This document shows positions 45,366 through 58,057 of a stretch of DNA of 64,000 bases, in pieces. Source of the DNA: Earliella scabrosa (taxonomy: Eukaryota; Basidiomycota; Agaricomycetes; Polyporales; Polyporaceae). The notes under the pieces were generated by a model. It ran no database searches. It was not told the DNA's origin and saw only the letters and a program-made list of their open reading frames with translations. Both the position numbers and the translations under genes were made by a program. Where the stretch lies: contig JABYQQ010000001.1 in the NCBI GenBank assembly GCA_022605405.1, positions 5,332,001-5,396,000 on the forward strand, given 5' to 3'. Positions within the stretch are counted from its first letter, which is position 1. Each line of letters opens with the position of its first letter.

Positions 45366-48164
45366 CAGTACTTCCGAATTCCCCAGAGAATGAATGATAT
45401 GAGATCGGCCGGAGAGAAAACGATGGTTCGAGGGGCAAGAGTGCGACGTTCTCTTATACATATCGTCCTGCGCAGCTGCGTAGGTTCTCTCCGAAACCCC
45501 GGAGGGAATGTTTTGCAAATTTGCCGTGTCCAAGGCGAGGTCGCTCTCGGGCATGCTCAGCCTGCTGCTGAATATGTATTGGACTACCTCGTGTCTGCAT
45601 CGAGAGCGCTAGTTGTGGTCTGATGGTGGTGCTCTGAGCGTGCTGGCTCGTCGATCTGTCTAACTGGACACTGTCGCCGTCACGGCGACTCGCAACCCGA
45701 AGACTCAAGTTTCAGGATGCGAGGAAGCTACGTAAGGATCGTTCGACACAAGGGAAAAGAGTGAGGTAGCGCAGCGTTTGCAATCAACGAAGAGACTCAC
45801 AGACGATGAAACTCCAAGCGCAACATGGAGGAAGCGTTGAGTCACACGTGAAGATCAACTCCATACTATGGCCGGAGGTGTCTTGAAGGTTGCCGAGATA
45901 GTAAGGGTTCGCGATCGAGCAGTAACGATGATCGATGAGTTGTAGTTAAGTAATCGTTGTCCAGCTAAGTACGTCTCAACCATGCTAACGTAGCAGAATA
46001 TCGTCGTCAAGTCGAGTGGACTTTGGCGACGATCATGATGGTGCTGGGACCTCAGGCCTCAGGCCTCAGGGCGCGCGCGACTCATCATCGCGATTCGCGA
46101 AGATGACAGACAGTCACGGTCACGTGGCCTGACGCGTCGAAGTGTCACGCGTTTCTGGTGTCACACTCAAGGTTTTGAGTTCTTGCGGGACGGGTGTCCA
46201 AGGACTCCACTCGTCCTCGTCGCTCTTTCCCTCACTCCTCCACCATCCGCTTCTGCTCGAGCAGCGATCACTCTGCTTGACTACTGGCATTGTCTTTACA
46301 CGCAAGCTCATGTGAAGCCGGCCAAACACGCCCGGAGTGTGCTGGACTCGACGCGGAGATCGACGGCTACCCACGCCCGATGTTAACCTCCCGTCTGCAC
46401 ATAGAGCTCACGTTGTACGCATGCTCCGGGTGGGTCTTCATTTGGTGAGTGATTCGTTAATGGCTGGATGCGTCTTCATGAAAAGTTTAAGTAGTGATCA
46501 TTCCCAAAACCTCTTCATACATCAGCACGGTCTGCCGTGCACTCCCCGAGCGTCCCGACGATCTGCGAGGTAGTGCATATCGGATCTGGCTCAGGTACGC
46601 CTCCTCTCTGTATCTATGCGGGTGCTTCTCGTCAACTGTTGTCGCGAGGTTCGGGAGAATACCGGTACCCTCGCCGATCCCCCGCCATGTATGCGGTCGA
46701 ACGTCACGGCCAAGCCAAGCGTCCCTCGTATAAGACGCATACACAAGCCCTCGACCCTGATAGCACGTTAGCGGGGGCGGAAACGCAGCACGTTGGCCTG
46801 ACTGTGGGACCCACTCATCCTGCGGTTTATGACTATGTCGTCATACCGTGGACTGGTAAGCGCCTCGTGTACTTGTCTCATTGCTCCTGAACGTTCATAA
46901 GCTTCCTAGGAGAACCACCTCTCCATGGATCCACTAGGGATCCAACTTCCCGTGTTCTGCTGTTCCACCCATGACCTAGACTACGACTCCGTTCCACGGA
47001 CTGTGGGCAAGGGTTCATCCAGATTCAAGTCGTCGCTCTGCTCCAGAAGCGCAGCCGCCGGCTCGTCACTCAAGTCTGGTGACTATGCGGAGCTTGAACG
47101 TATCTGGTGTGCGCACACCGTAGATACGACATACGCAAGGCGAGTCTCCTCGCTGTCGTCTCGCTGCTCACAAGCTGCACTCGGTGAGTCCCTTCCCCGG
47201 AGGACGCAGTCCTGTGATCGCCGTAAAGCGTGTTCGCACCGTCGAGCCCTGCGGAGAACGGGCGACCACCGGAACTTGGGAGCGAAGAAGAGAGGGTGAA
47301 CGGTACTCAGGTGCGTCGTCCAGTTGCCTCGAGGAGGACGATGTGAAGCTCGTGAGCTGCGGGGTCTCTAATGGATGAGAAGTCAAGGTGCCTGGACCGC
47401 TTCGCCGCCTCGTGTGTGGCGCCTGGATATCACGTCGCCAACGTCCGTATGCGCGCGGCTTTGTCGCGAGGTGCACCTCGATGTGTGCGTTGTGCGTCAT
47501 GGTATAACATCATAGGTCGAGTGCGATCGCGAAGGATCCACTGACGGCTCCGCAGAAATGTCTGGAACATGGAGAGTAAGCTGATGTCGCGATACAGCTA
47601 GACACGGGGCGTCAGGTGCGATGGCCGAGAGATGCCACGGGTGGACGTCGCCGTCTGAACTCTGTCGAGTTCTGGTAGAGACCGGAGCGGAGACCGAGGA
47701 CGCTCTCATGCCACCTCCTTCGGGGTGATCAGTGTGGGCTATCCGGATAGGATGGGGCTTCATGTGGATGTGTAGACGCGGGTGCGAAGGAGGTCATATG
47801 TCGCAGGCGGAGACGAGAACGTTAATCTGGGATCTGGAGGCACGCCGGACGACTGGACGACGGGACATCGCAGCGGGAGACGCCCATTAGACGCCCATAT
47901 TGGGGGCGCTCGGAGGCAGTTCAGGGCAGGAGACGCATCCGGATTTGGGAGGGGATCGTGGGGATGGGACAGCCTGGGACAGCGCGGCAGTCGGAGGGAA
48001 AGTTTGTCTCGGCTGGTCGAAGGAGGGCTGCTGCTGCCCTCGCTCTCGGACTCCGGCCGCCAACTCACGCTCGCTGCTCCCAACGCACGCCTCGTGTGCA
48101 GCAGCAGCTACTTACTCGCCTCTCTCCTCCCCGGATCTCCATCTGATCCTCCCTAGCGACACCC
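45366..48164. other. 2.8 kb without a recognisable gene
   Basis: The in-frame extension of the EF-hand/ZZ gene reaches 45554. A GTCACGCGTTTC word at 46144-46155 is the reverse complement of the core of the MluI-box motif at 5880, with another ACGCGT at 46132. Open frames at 46100-47760 have no motifs. C/T-rich promoter DNA precedes 48165. Confidence 0.45.
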
Positions 48165-51100
48165 ATGGCCCCTCCGCCTCCGCCCCCGCCGCCCCCGCTT
48201 TGTCTTCCTTTCTTTGGCGGCAGCAAGTCTCGCCGCAGGCTCACCTACTCTGAGCGCTCCGCGACAGAGGACTACAGCTCGCGTCGCTCCAGCATCGATC
48301 GTCTGGGCACCGATTCCTACTCCCCCACCGCCACCCTCACCTCTCGCGCAGAGAAGCTCACCTTCTCGTCCGAGACAGAGTCCTTCGCCGTCCCCGAATA
48401 CTCTGAGTATGCCCGCGAGGTCACTCCAGGCCATACCCTCAAGCGACACAACACCGTCACCGGTACGTCCTCCAAAGAGATCCCAAAGTCGGGCACCAAG
48501 AAGTGGGGGTATGGCTGGGGACTAGGCAAGAGAGGTGGGAAGGAAAAGGAGGGCGGCATGAACGAGAAGGAGATGTTCGACACTCACAACTCCACCCCAC
48601 CTCCCGTCTACAACTCCCCTGGCTCTGAGCACCGTTCTCGTGCGACATCCCACTCCAAGCACTCCCGATCGTCCCACTCGACGGGCGAGTACGACCGCTC
48701 TCTCCACCGTGTCAACTCTGTCACTACCAACGGCGGCTCCATTCGCTACGTCCCACCTCCCTCCGCTCATAAGCGATCGGACACGTACAAGTCCAACGCA
48801 ACAAAGAGTAGCAGCAGGAGCGCCGCCGCGCGTCCCATGCTATATCCCTCCGAATCCTCGAGCACACTCGTCGGCTCTGCCCTCGACCGCAAGATCCGCG
48901 ACGAGGACCCGACGATTGAGAAGCAGGACACGACGAGCAGGCTCGAAGCCCTCCGCGATCTCATGCGCAATCACGGCTTGGATTACTAGTGAGTGGCTCA
49001 CACGCCCTATGCTTCCCCGCCCGTCCTCATTCGCACCCAGCGTCATTCCGAGCGAGGATGCTCATGGATCCGAGTACATCGCTCCCCACGACAAGCGTCG
49101 CGAGTGGGTATCTGGGTACGTCCTGATCGTGAAACCTGCGATGTCCGCGGCGTGCTCACTGACAGCTGTGCAGATTCACCGGCTCTGCCGGACAAGCGAT
49201 TGTGTCGAAGAACTCGGCCTATCTCATCACCGACTCCCGCTACTGGCTGCAGGCTCGCGAGCAGCTCGATCAGAACTGGGTCCTCGTCGAGGCTGGCGCG
49301 CCGGGCAACGTCAAGGACTGGACGGAGTGGATCCTGCAGCGCGCAAACGACTCCAAGATCGGGATTGATGCGCGGCTGATCTCGTATGAGAAGGCTACGG
49401 CGCTGAACAACGAACTCAAGCCGAAGAACTCTAAGCTGCAGTACCCGCCGCAGAACCTCGTGGATCTCGTGTGGAGGGAGAAGCCGGCAAGGAGCAAGGA
49501 GCCGATATATGTCCAGCCGCAGGAGTTCACCGGCACGAGTGCAGGTGAGAAGTTGAGGAGGTTGCGGGAATGGGTCAAGAGGCAGCGGCCGAGCGTGCCG
49601 TCTTACTCCAAGGCGGAGCCGAAGCCGTCGCAGATGCAGGTCGCGACGCTGATCTCGAACCTTTCCTCCATTGGTGAGTCGGATATACCGTTCTTTCTTT
49701 CTCCATACTGAATGTGTGGGCAATAGCTTGGCTCCTCAACCTCCGCGGTGACGATATTCCTTTCAACCCTGTCTTCCACTCGTACCTCTTCGTCGGTCTG
49801 GAGAGCGCGACGCTCTTCATAGAGTCGGCGAAGGTCACGCCAGACGTCGAGGGCTATCTCCAGTCCATCGGCGTCGCAATCCGGGACTACAATGACATTT
49901 GGACGTTCCTCCGACGGAAGGAGTGGGGCGAGGGTAATGTAAGTCACATCACGACGTTCTGTACCGCCTCATTATCTGAAACGTCCCCTTCTTCGCCTTC
50001 CAGGTGATCATCTCACCGCAGACGTCGTATGCGATCTGCCTCATGATGACCAGCTTCCGCTACACGATCCTCCCCCCTTACGTCGAGGAGATGAAGGCGG
50101 TGAAGAACGAGCAGGAGATTCAGGGCCTGAGGAACGCGTACCTCCGCGACGGCGTTGCGTACGTCCGCTGGCTCGCCTGGCTGGAGCAGAAGCTCCAGCA
50201 GGGCTACGACATCACCGAGTACGAGGCTGCGTGGCGTCTGACGGAGTACCGCCGCAAGCAGAAACACTATCGGGGTCTTGCGTATGAGAACATCTCGGCG
50301 AGCGGGCCCAATGCCGGTGAGTTCGTCTCGCGTATTCGAACCCTCGAAGCCACGCGAGGGCGTGTTCTGACCGGCTTGTTTTGCTGGCAGCACTGCCGCA
50401 CTATGTGCCGCACAAAGCGACGGCGAGGATGATCGATCGCGAAACTCCGTACCTCAAGTAAGTAACAATCTATTGTTCTTCTTCGTCGCTCCCCCTGATG
50501 CCTGATTGCTAATCCTTCGCGGCCCCGTCTCTAGCGACTCGGGAGGACAGTATCGCGACGGCACGTGTGACACGACGCGGACGGTGCACTTTGGGCGGCC
50601 GACGCCGGAGCAGTGCGAGGCATTCACGCGCGTCCTGCAGGGACATGTACGTATTGGTTGCTATCCGCCTGCAGCTGTGTGCTGATAAGAGACACGCGTT
50701 GTTTGTAGATTGCTATTGACTCCGCTATCTTCCCCGAAGGCACGTCTGGCGCGAAGTTGGATGTGTTGGCTCGCAAGGCGCTGTGGCAGGATGGTCTGAA
50801 CTACATGGTGCGTTAACGGCATTTTACTTGCGAGATGGACGTGGAACTGACCCGACGACGCGGTGATTGCAGCACGGCACCGGGCACGGCTTCGGGTCGT
50901 TCTTGAACGTGCATGAGGGCCCGCAGTCGTTCTCCTCTGACACGGTACTTGTGCCCGGACATGTGCTCACGAACGAGCCTGGCTTCTGTGCGTGTTTTTT
51001 GACCCGTCATGGGCAGACTGGGCGCTGACCGTGTGTGCGTCTCGACAGACAACGCCGGGAAGTGGGGCATGCGCCTCGAGTCCGCGCTCGTCGTCAGACG

Positions 51101-51500
51101 AGTTCAGGCGAGTGTCCCGCGTGCTTCTGGTCCGTGCATCGAAGCTGACTACCGCTTGCCGACGCAGACGAAGGGACAGTTCAACGGCGATGTCTGGCTC
51201 GGCTTCGAGCGCCTCACATGTGTGCCCATCCAGACGAAGATGGTCAGGGAGGTCATGTTGTCCAAGGAGGAGCGGCAGTGGCTCAAGGTGCGTTACTTTT
51301 CTCCTTCACTCGCGTCTGTAACGGTCGCTGACACTTCGAGGGTATGCGCGCGATAGGACCACAACCGGAGGTGTCTAGAGCGGCTCGAGCCGTACTTGAA
51401 AGACGACAAGCGTGCGCTCAAGTACCTGCGGCGCGAGGCCGAGCGCGGCATTGGGATCGCCGGGGCGGGCCCTGGTGGCCTGACCATCGACTGGGACTGA
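48165..51500 (+). CDS. Xaa-Pro aminopeptidase P (M24B) with a 250-residue N-terminal extension
   Basis: Removes N-terminal residues from peptides with Pro in second position, using two Mn/Zn ions. Twelve exons give 879 residues. The canonical protein starts near [26 protein letters not shown] (about 250-275) and then follows the usual three-domain plan. Ligands are present: Asp residues 665 and 676 in [17 protein letters not shown], His in HGTGHGFGS, Glu in LTNEPGFY and Glu in RLESALVV. The extra N-terminus ([20 protein letters not shown], then Ser-rich basic segments) shares exon 1 with the canonical start and has no domain I recognise. Intron 51108-51167 has a GC donor (CAG/GCGAGT..CGCAG/ACG), needed to keep [12 protein letters not shown] in frame. 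All other introns are GT-AG. Confidence 0.93.
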
Positions 51501-52682
51501 AGGGTCTTTGAGCCGTATCCGTATATACGATGCCGCTCGGACTCACTCTGGCGTCCTGGTGTTCGCGGTTGCCATGTGTTCTCCGACTCTGACTCCTTCC
51601 CGATCCAAGGTTCAAGGACGCTGAAGTGTGGTATACATCGACTCGTTCTCCATCCTCCATCGTTCATGTACCCTTTTCCCCGCTCCCGTCGCTCCGTCAC
51701 CCCCAAATCCTGAAGCCATCGCACGCCTCCGACTACAGCTGCGACCATCTTCGACCCCCACTCCCATCTCAATGTTCCGTCTCGTCCGCTCTATCGATTA
51801 CGTCCCCAGCTTTGCTATGCGCTCATGTCTGTACGACATTGTACGACTTACGACTCCTCTCCTCTCCTCTCTTCTTTCATCTATCCGTATCTTAACGCCA
51901 AACATGGGGTGCCGTCAGGGCAACCTCGATAAATCCCAGCTCTTGTCCTCTCTGTCTCTTCCCTCGCTCCTCGTTCTCCTTTTGACCCCATTTCTACACC
52001 GTACACCTGTCTGCCCCTTCCTCCTCGCTTGACCGACCGACTCTTCAACCGATGGAGCCATCCCCGACCCCTCGAGTCTCTGGATACTCGTATCCGCGCG
52101 TCCTCGTCTCGCGACGGGACTCGACCTCCCCGCTCGACTCTTGTGTTTCCGTTACTTATTCCGCACGCGGCCGAGGGCCGAGGCGCAGTCCGCTTCTGTA
52201 TATATGTTTGTGGAATTCTCCCTCTCTCCCCCTTCTGTTCCCTGCTGCGAACTCGATTCCCGACTTCCCCGTTCCTCGTTACGTAGGTAGATAGATGTCG
52301 TGATGGTGAGCGTTGGCCGATGTTGTATGTACGGGCGGAATGTTATCTAGGCGTTCTCGATGGGTCGGTGTGCGTTGTTGCGCGGTTGACATCATTCGCG
52401 CGACGTCGGACTCCGCGGAAGCCTCGCAGACGAGCGAGGTCAGACGAACCTTTGAGTCAGGTTTGCGATTAACGCACGCTGGAGATGCTGCGCAGTCTCG
52501 CGATGGCATTTGGCATTCGCGTTGCGACGTTGCTCGAGATAAAAATTAACATCGTGATTAGAGACAAGGGGTTTGTAGTGTACTTCACTATGTCGTGCAC
52601 GCGCCGCGCCGACGAGTATGAGCGCTGAGTGGTGAGCGGAATAGGGGCATGTACTGTCGAAACCAACGGATGAGCATGACCG
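51501..52682. other. Convergent intergenic region, pyrimidine-rich
   Basis: T/C-rich DNA at 51640-52260 follows the aminopeptidase stop. No coding region supported. Confidence 0.45.
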
Positions 52683-53572
52683 CTACCTAGAGGAAGTCTC
52701 GGAGAGCAGAGCCTGTGCGCGTTGGCGCACGAGATCGGGGTCGACGGTTGACTTGTCCACCTGTGTGTAGAACGCTTTGAAGACCTGGCCCAAGGCCTTT
52801 TGCGGAGGCCCTTTCGTGACAGCGTCGGCTACTTCTGGCGAGGCCAGGACGTCGGTCAGGACGCGGTCGATGTCAGAAGCGGGCAAGAGCGGCGGGAGAA
52901 AGGCGTGCAGGATGGCGGCTTCTTGCTGCTCTTTCTCGGCGAGGTCTGGGCGCGAGGCTTTGGTGAACTCGGCTGCAGCGTCGGTCTGGGGACATGTGCC
53001 AGCGTGTGCATAGTCGGGATGGTAGTTGAATACGAGCAGACGCGGAAGGGAGGGAGTGAGCGAGAACGAGGACGTACCCGTCTTGTAGCTGCTTTGCGGA
53101 GGATGCCTGCCACGGCGGATGGGGGCGCGGTGCCAGAGGCTGCCTTGTCCGCGGCATAGACTTCGGAGAGGACAGACTTGCGGTTGGAAGGAGCGAAGGA
53201 GATAAGATGGATCAGAGGACGGACGTGGAGTAGTTCACGTACACGAATGGTCGTCGACTTGATTGTGTCCTTCGTCTATGCGTGTAGGATCGCGATGCGT
53301 CGCGGTCGTGGATTGGCATGGTGACCATACATGGCGAAGGAGAAACGGACCTTCATTGCCTCCTTCAATTCCGTCATCAACCTCGCGCGAAGATCTTGAC
53401 ATGGTGCAGTTCAAGTGAGCTCCGTTGTAGTTGGGTGTGCGACGTGAGTTGTGCGTGACTCACCATCTTGGCTGGTGGCTAATTGTCGGACGCGGAGAGC
53501 ATAGGGAATCGGTGACGATGTGGGTGGTCGTACTAGAAGAGAACGCCGTGACAAGTTGGTTATGCGATACAT
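52683..53572 (-). CDS. AIM41: Mitochondrial AIM41/YqeY-family protein
   Basis: Five exons (53464-53572, 53351-53394, 53243-53269, 53078-53176, 52683-52985 on the minus strand) give 193 residues. The first exon encodes a basic, acid-free presequence (MYRITNLSRRSLLVRP .. YALRVRQLATSQ) suited to the mitochondrial matrix. The mature part has the YqeY/GatB-tail pattern: DLRARLMTELKEAMK, STTIRSVLSEVYAADKAA, VAGILRKAATRRTDAAAEF, PDLAEKEQQEAAIL and a closing three-helix segment with LGQVFKAFYTQVDKS. Family members resemble the tRNA-binding tail of the amidotransferase GatB; the precise role of AIM41 is not settled. All five exon joins keep phase. Exon 3 is 27 nt. Confidence 0.9.
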
Positions 53573-53641
53573 AATTGTCGAGGTTCTGTCGGTGTCAGAG
53601 CTTCAAAACGGCCGCGGCGTACGCGTGTGTTATTTCAGTAA

Positions 53642-54056
53642 TTAGGCGCCGGCAGCCTCGTCGCGGGTCATGACGTCGATGTCCTTAGGCACAAACCACA
53701 TTGACGCGTTACACCACTTGCGCCAAATCATCGACTGGAGGGCTGTTCTATAGCCAAAGTACGAGATCTTGAGAATTCAAGGAGACTGGGCGTGGTGAGT
53801 AGTAATATTACGAGTCGTATACGCCAATGGACTGATGCCAGATTTGCACCTCCAAAGGCTGCTTCAGATTCAGATCTGTCGTTAGGACTGGTGGGGGCCA
53901 CCCTACTACGGACGTGACGTCGGAAACCGCGTTGTCATTTGGCTGTTGTTGGTAGCCCGCGGGTTCCGTGACAGCCTGATTGCAGACAGCCTGAGCCACG
54001 ACGTCAGATGTATGCCAGATGAACAGGTGCGCCGCACGGACTCGGCTTGTAGTCAT
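53642..54056 (-). CDS. Possible two-exon gene or gene tail, unknown family
   Basis: The minus-strand frame from 54056 reads MTTSRVRAAHLFIWHTSDVV .. VVGWPPPVLTTDLNLKQPLE. An in-phase intron (53748-53811, GTAATA..CTATAG) joins IWHQSIGVYDS to TALQSMIWRKWCNASMW, ending VPKDIDVMTRDEAAGA at 53642. The result is 116 residues with protein-like composition. I do not recognise it. It could be the tail of a longer gene whose 5' part I cannot find at 54.1-54.9 kb. Confidence 0.4.
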
Positions 54057-54983
54057 CAGAGCTAATCTCTGCGAGGCAAGCCAGACTCTACAACGAATAG
54101 AGACTATGCTTGTAGCGAGAGCCCAACTCGGGCGCGTGGGGTTCCGCCTACTCGAAGCCCCTACAATACGCTGGGATAGCGTTTATTGAGGCTGCAGACC
54201 AGCTGCAACTTGGGCGACAACGTCCCACGAATGCCAGATACAATCGGGAAGACGTCCGTGTGGCCTGCGCTGACGTCCATCTTGTGGTGAGTGACATGCG
54301 CACCCATGAGAACCACAAGATATATCTGACCCACCCGGGTGCTGTTCTAGGAGCATACGTCGATACTGCGCTCGATGTCTCGCGCCTGTAGGGTCTCCAT
54401 CGTCCTCAGCGTTGAGGCCTCCAGCTATTGTCTCATAGCCTTCTACATTCGAGCAGCCTTGGAGCCGCGAAACGAGCGATCAAAGTCCAGCAAGAGGTAG
54501 ATGATCCTGAAGCACTGCAACAGGCGCTATCAATGTTCCTGGGTGGCCATCACTGGATCGGGACCTGAGAGTTGTGCGGTAGCGTTGTGGCGGTGGAAAT
54601 GACTGATTACTCATATTCGGGCCGGGCCTTCATTCGAAACGGAAGTTCAAGTTTCTCAGTCTCACTCGAGCAAAGCGGTATGCCTGTAGACTGTTGAATA
54701 TCCATGACGACCCTGACTTGACACGCAACATTCGCAGAATCACCGGTCCGACTGCGGGTGCGCAGTCCATACAGGAAACTCGTTTGTGGTAATATGCATT
54801 GTCCGTTGCGTCCTCAGGTATCTGATGGATCATCTGCACAGATCCATACCTGTAACACCGGCTCCCGCCAATAATGCCCCGTGAGTTCGCTCTCATGCAA
54901 TATGTCGACTTCTATGACAGCTCGCCGCCAGCCCGGTTGATGTCCTGTTCCTCATCTCGATCGTGATCCGAGAACGTGTCTCG
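54057..54983. other. Spacer without a supported gene
   Basis: A minus-strand frame at 54630-54896 is open but has no motif. No splice partners found. Confidence 0.4.
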
Positions 54984-54989
54984 TATATA
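54984..54989 (+). promoter_or_regulatory. TATA box of the lysophospholipase gene
   Basis: tatata in gtctcgtatatagcggc, 108 bp before the ATG at 55097. Confidence 0.5.
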
Positions 54990-55096
54990 GCGGCGGGCCT
55001 CAGGTCGAGCAAACGGCCGCTCACTGTCGACGACCTCTCAAGGTCGTATACCTGACACATTCAGGCCGAACATCCTACCCAGCATTCTCTCCAAGC

Positions 55097-57275
55097 ATGC
55101 GCGCCGTCCTTGTTGGCATTGCGCTTCTCCACCTTCTCGCTACCTCTTATCCGGTTACGGCTCAAAGTGCGGCGGCCCTAGCATACGCGCCAGTACTACA
55201 AACCTGTCCAGACGGCACCTCTCTCGTTCGCGAGGTCGGACCCAACGCGCGCACGCAGAAGCTGAGCTCCGGCGAGGCACAGTACGTCTCTGCGCGGCAA
55301 TCGCGCATCCTCCCACGGGCGTGGGCAGAGTACCTTTCCAACGTCCAGCACCACACGCGCGCCAAGCTCCCGTCGTACGTCAACGAGATTCTCCTCGGGC
55401 GCCATGGACGGGACGCGCTCCCAACGCTCGGCATCGCGACGAGTGGAGGAGGGCATCGCGCGGCGATCTTCGGTGCGGGGGTGCTCAATGCGCTCGATGG
55501 GCGGAACAGGACGGCGGTGCACGCGGGGACAGGAGGGCTGCTGCAGAGCGCGACGTACCTCGCTGGCCTCTCGGGTGGCTCGTGGCTCGTCTCTTCGCTC
55601 TCTCAGGCGGACTTCCCGACTATTCCCGACCTGGTGTTTGGGGCGACGAACGCGCATGCACAGGGAAGCGACGGGTTCGGTGGATGGCTTACGGAGATCG
55701 ACCTGCTTCAGCCGGATGCGAACGCGGCCGAGTTCGTTGGTGACCTACTGGAGGACATCGTGCTGAAATGGGCGAAGGGCTTCCCGGTCACGGTCAACGA
55801 CGTCTGGGGCCGCGCGCTCGGGAGACATTTTTTGAACGGGACGACGGCTGCCAGCTTCTTTGACGAAGGCTTGAAGCACGGCGCCGGCATCACTTTCTCT
55901 GGGCTGGCGAATTTGTGAGTTGCATCTACATGTCGAGAATGAGGAAGTTTGGCTGACGACCAGGTAACCGGACAGGTCAACCTTCGTAGGCCATGCACAG
56001 CCGTTCCCGATTGTCCTCGCAAACTCGCTGGCTAGCCGGACAACCGGCCACGAGGTCCTCGAACCCGGGAACGTCGTCCCTCTCAACAACCCCATCTACG
56101 AGTTTAACATATGTGAGTCTACAGTAATCTATCTCGCGCATTGAACTAACTTCGAACATCAGTCGAGATGGGCTCATGGGATCCTGCACTTGCAGCGTTT
56201 ACGCCTACACGCTTCCTGGGGTCACCCAATCGTTCCGTTTGCGCGACGGGGTTCGATCAGGTCTCGTTCATTGAAGGGGCCTCTTCGGATCTGTTCAACC
56301 AGTTCAACACTTCGGTTAGCCACTTCTAATCTCATTGATCATGTCGAATTCTGACAGCGACTATCCCGAACTACATCTGCAGGAAGCAGCGTTGGCAGCC
56401 TCTCCTGTTGGACCGATCATCAGTGCCTTGCAGCAGGCTCTTCCGCAGACTGGGATCCGTCTCGACTCCGCTGCCGTGCCGAACCCGTTCTTCGGCGTGT
56501 CAAGCAAGACATTCGTCGACTCGGAACAAAAGATACTGAACCTCGTCGACGGCGGCGAAGACGGCGAAGTGACGCCCTTCCAGCCGCTGCTCGTCAAGGC
56601 TCGCGGGGTTGACACCATAATCGCCATCGATGCGGTGAGTAGCCCATGGCTGCTTCTGCGCGCTCCTCACTGATCACTTCCCCGTCGACGCCAGCCTGCA
56701 GATACGACCGAGAACTGGGCGAACGGTAGCTCGCTCATCGTAAGTCTCGCGTACGAGTCTGCGCGAACTCACTCGAATCTGACGCAATACCCTCCTTGTA
56801 ACTTGAACTTCAGGCCACTCAAAATCGCGTCGCGCTCTTTCCATCAACGTACTCCTTCCCCTCCGTTCCTTCATCGGCGACAACCTTCGTCGCTCACAGC
56901 CTCACCCGCCGACCAACCTTCTTTGGCTGCAACAGCCCTACATCGCGCGGCGACCCGCTTGTTATATACCTCGCCAACGGCGGACCGCCCTTGGGGGAGC
57001 CCGCGCTCACGAACACGTCGACCTTCCAGACGCAGTATCCGCGCGCGTTGGTGGAGGCGATGCTGGATGAGGTCTTCGACGTCGCTACCCAGGGCATACC
57101 TACCCGACGCGGCGCCCCGCATCAGCACCGTGGAGGGGCGGAGGAGAAGGAGGAGAAGGACCCGCTGTGGCCCGTCTGTCTCGCTTGCGCGGTTGTGGAC
57201 CGTTCTAGGCGCACCTTAGGAGTGCGGAGGACGGGAGTGTGCGAGTCCTGCTTGGAGCGGTATTGTTGGAGTTAG
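55097..57275 (+). CDS. PLB1: Secreted lysophospholipase (phospholipase B, cPLA2-type catalytic domain)
   Basis: Hydrolyses acyl chains of (lyso)phospholipids outside the cell or at the wall. Six exons (55097-55914, 55976-56112, 56163-56314, 56383-56634, 56695-56739, 56814-57275) give 621 residues. A signal peptide (MRAVLVGIALLHLLATSYPV, cut near TAQS) starts the protein. The oxyanion segment is SGGGHRAAIFGAG, the nucleophile motif is LAGLSGGSWLVSSL, and the catalytic Asp motif is VDGGEDGEVTPFQPLL. Conserved Cys-rich C-terminus: FFGCNS, WPVCLACAVVDRSRR and GVCESCLERYCWS. N-glycosylation sequons (NRT, NGT, NTS) are present. No GPI signal follows the last Cys, so the product is probably soluble. 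Exon 3 ends with a GTTAGC donor. A TATA box lies 108 bp upstream. Confidence 0.94.
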
Positions 57276-58057
57276 TTGACCTGCGGCAGTGGATACGGAC
57301 AATGAGCACGACGACGACGTGATCAGTACAGACCGCGACTTTTAATGCTATATTTATACTGTAATAACTAATCCGGTCCTGATTGGCAGTACTACTAGTT
57401 GTGAGTGATCCAGGAGTACTTCAACATCAGTGCAATGGTCGAAGTCGAAGGCTGGCCGATCGCAGCGGACCGTAAGTAGTGGGGCGCTTCTTGACGTCCT
57501 GTACCAATTGCGCCTATGCTTGACAGTCTTGACTCCGGCTCGACTCGGTTGCGTCCCCCGCTTACATCTTGACCAGAAGTCTCGTAGCTCCGAGTCGTGT
57601 ACTAGTATTCGTCATCGCTCACCTCGATTGGCTGGATCCCCTGCGACACTGCTCTGACGGCCGGTAGAGTCCCCACCTCACGGACATATCATCAACACGG
57701 TACTGCCAACAACGCCGGACTTGCTCATTTGGACCATGTGGATAAGTCGGATGACTAGAAGATGTGAGTATGATACTCGGTCCTTTCATGAACGGGTTGG
57801 CCATTGGGTGGTAGCGACGGACGCGCGGCTGGGACGAGTGGTGCCCAACTGCAACATGTATCTGGACGATTGACCTGGCAGGTTCTACCGCAATTACATC
57901 GTTCCTTCAGTTTGGCATTGGCGAGTCTGCTCCGAGTCTTCCGCGATCTTTACAGTGGACTGTCTCGTTCTGAGCAGTCGAGACGGATCAGTGTTGTCTG
58001 AATGCTCGCTGGAAGATTCCTCCCCCTGTCATTGAATATCAAATTCAGGCCTTCTCC
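57276..58057. other. Spacer without a gene
   Basis: AT-rich 3' flank near 57340-57370, then motif-free DNA up to the next gene. Confidence 0.45.

Noticed and set aside
49043..49723. 226-residue minus-strand frame opposite aminopeptidase P
   Set aside because: The sense strand carries conserved APP domains; the antisense frame is Arg/Leu-rich without motifs.
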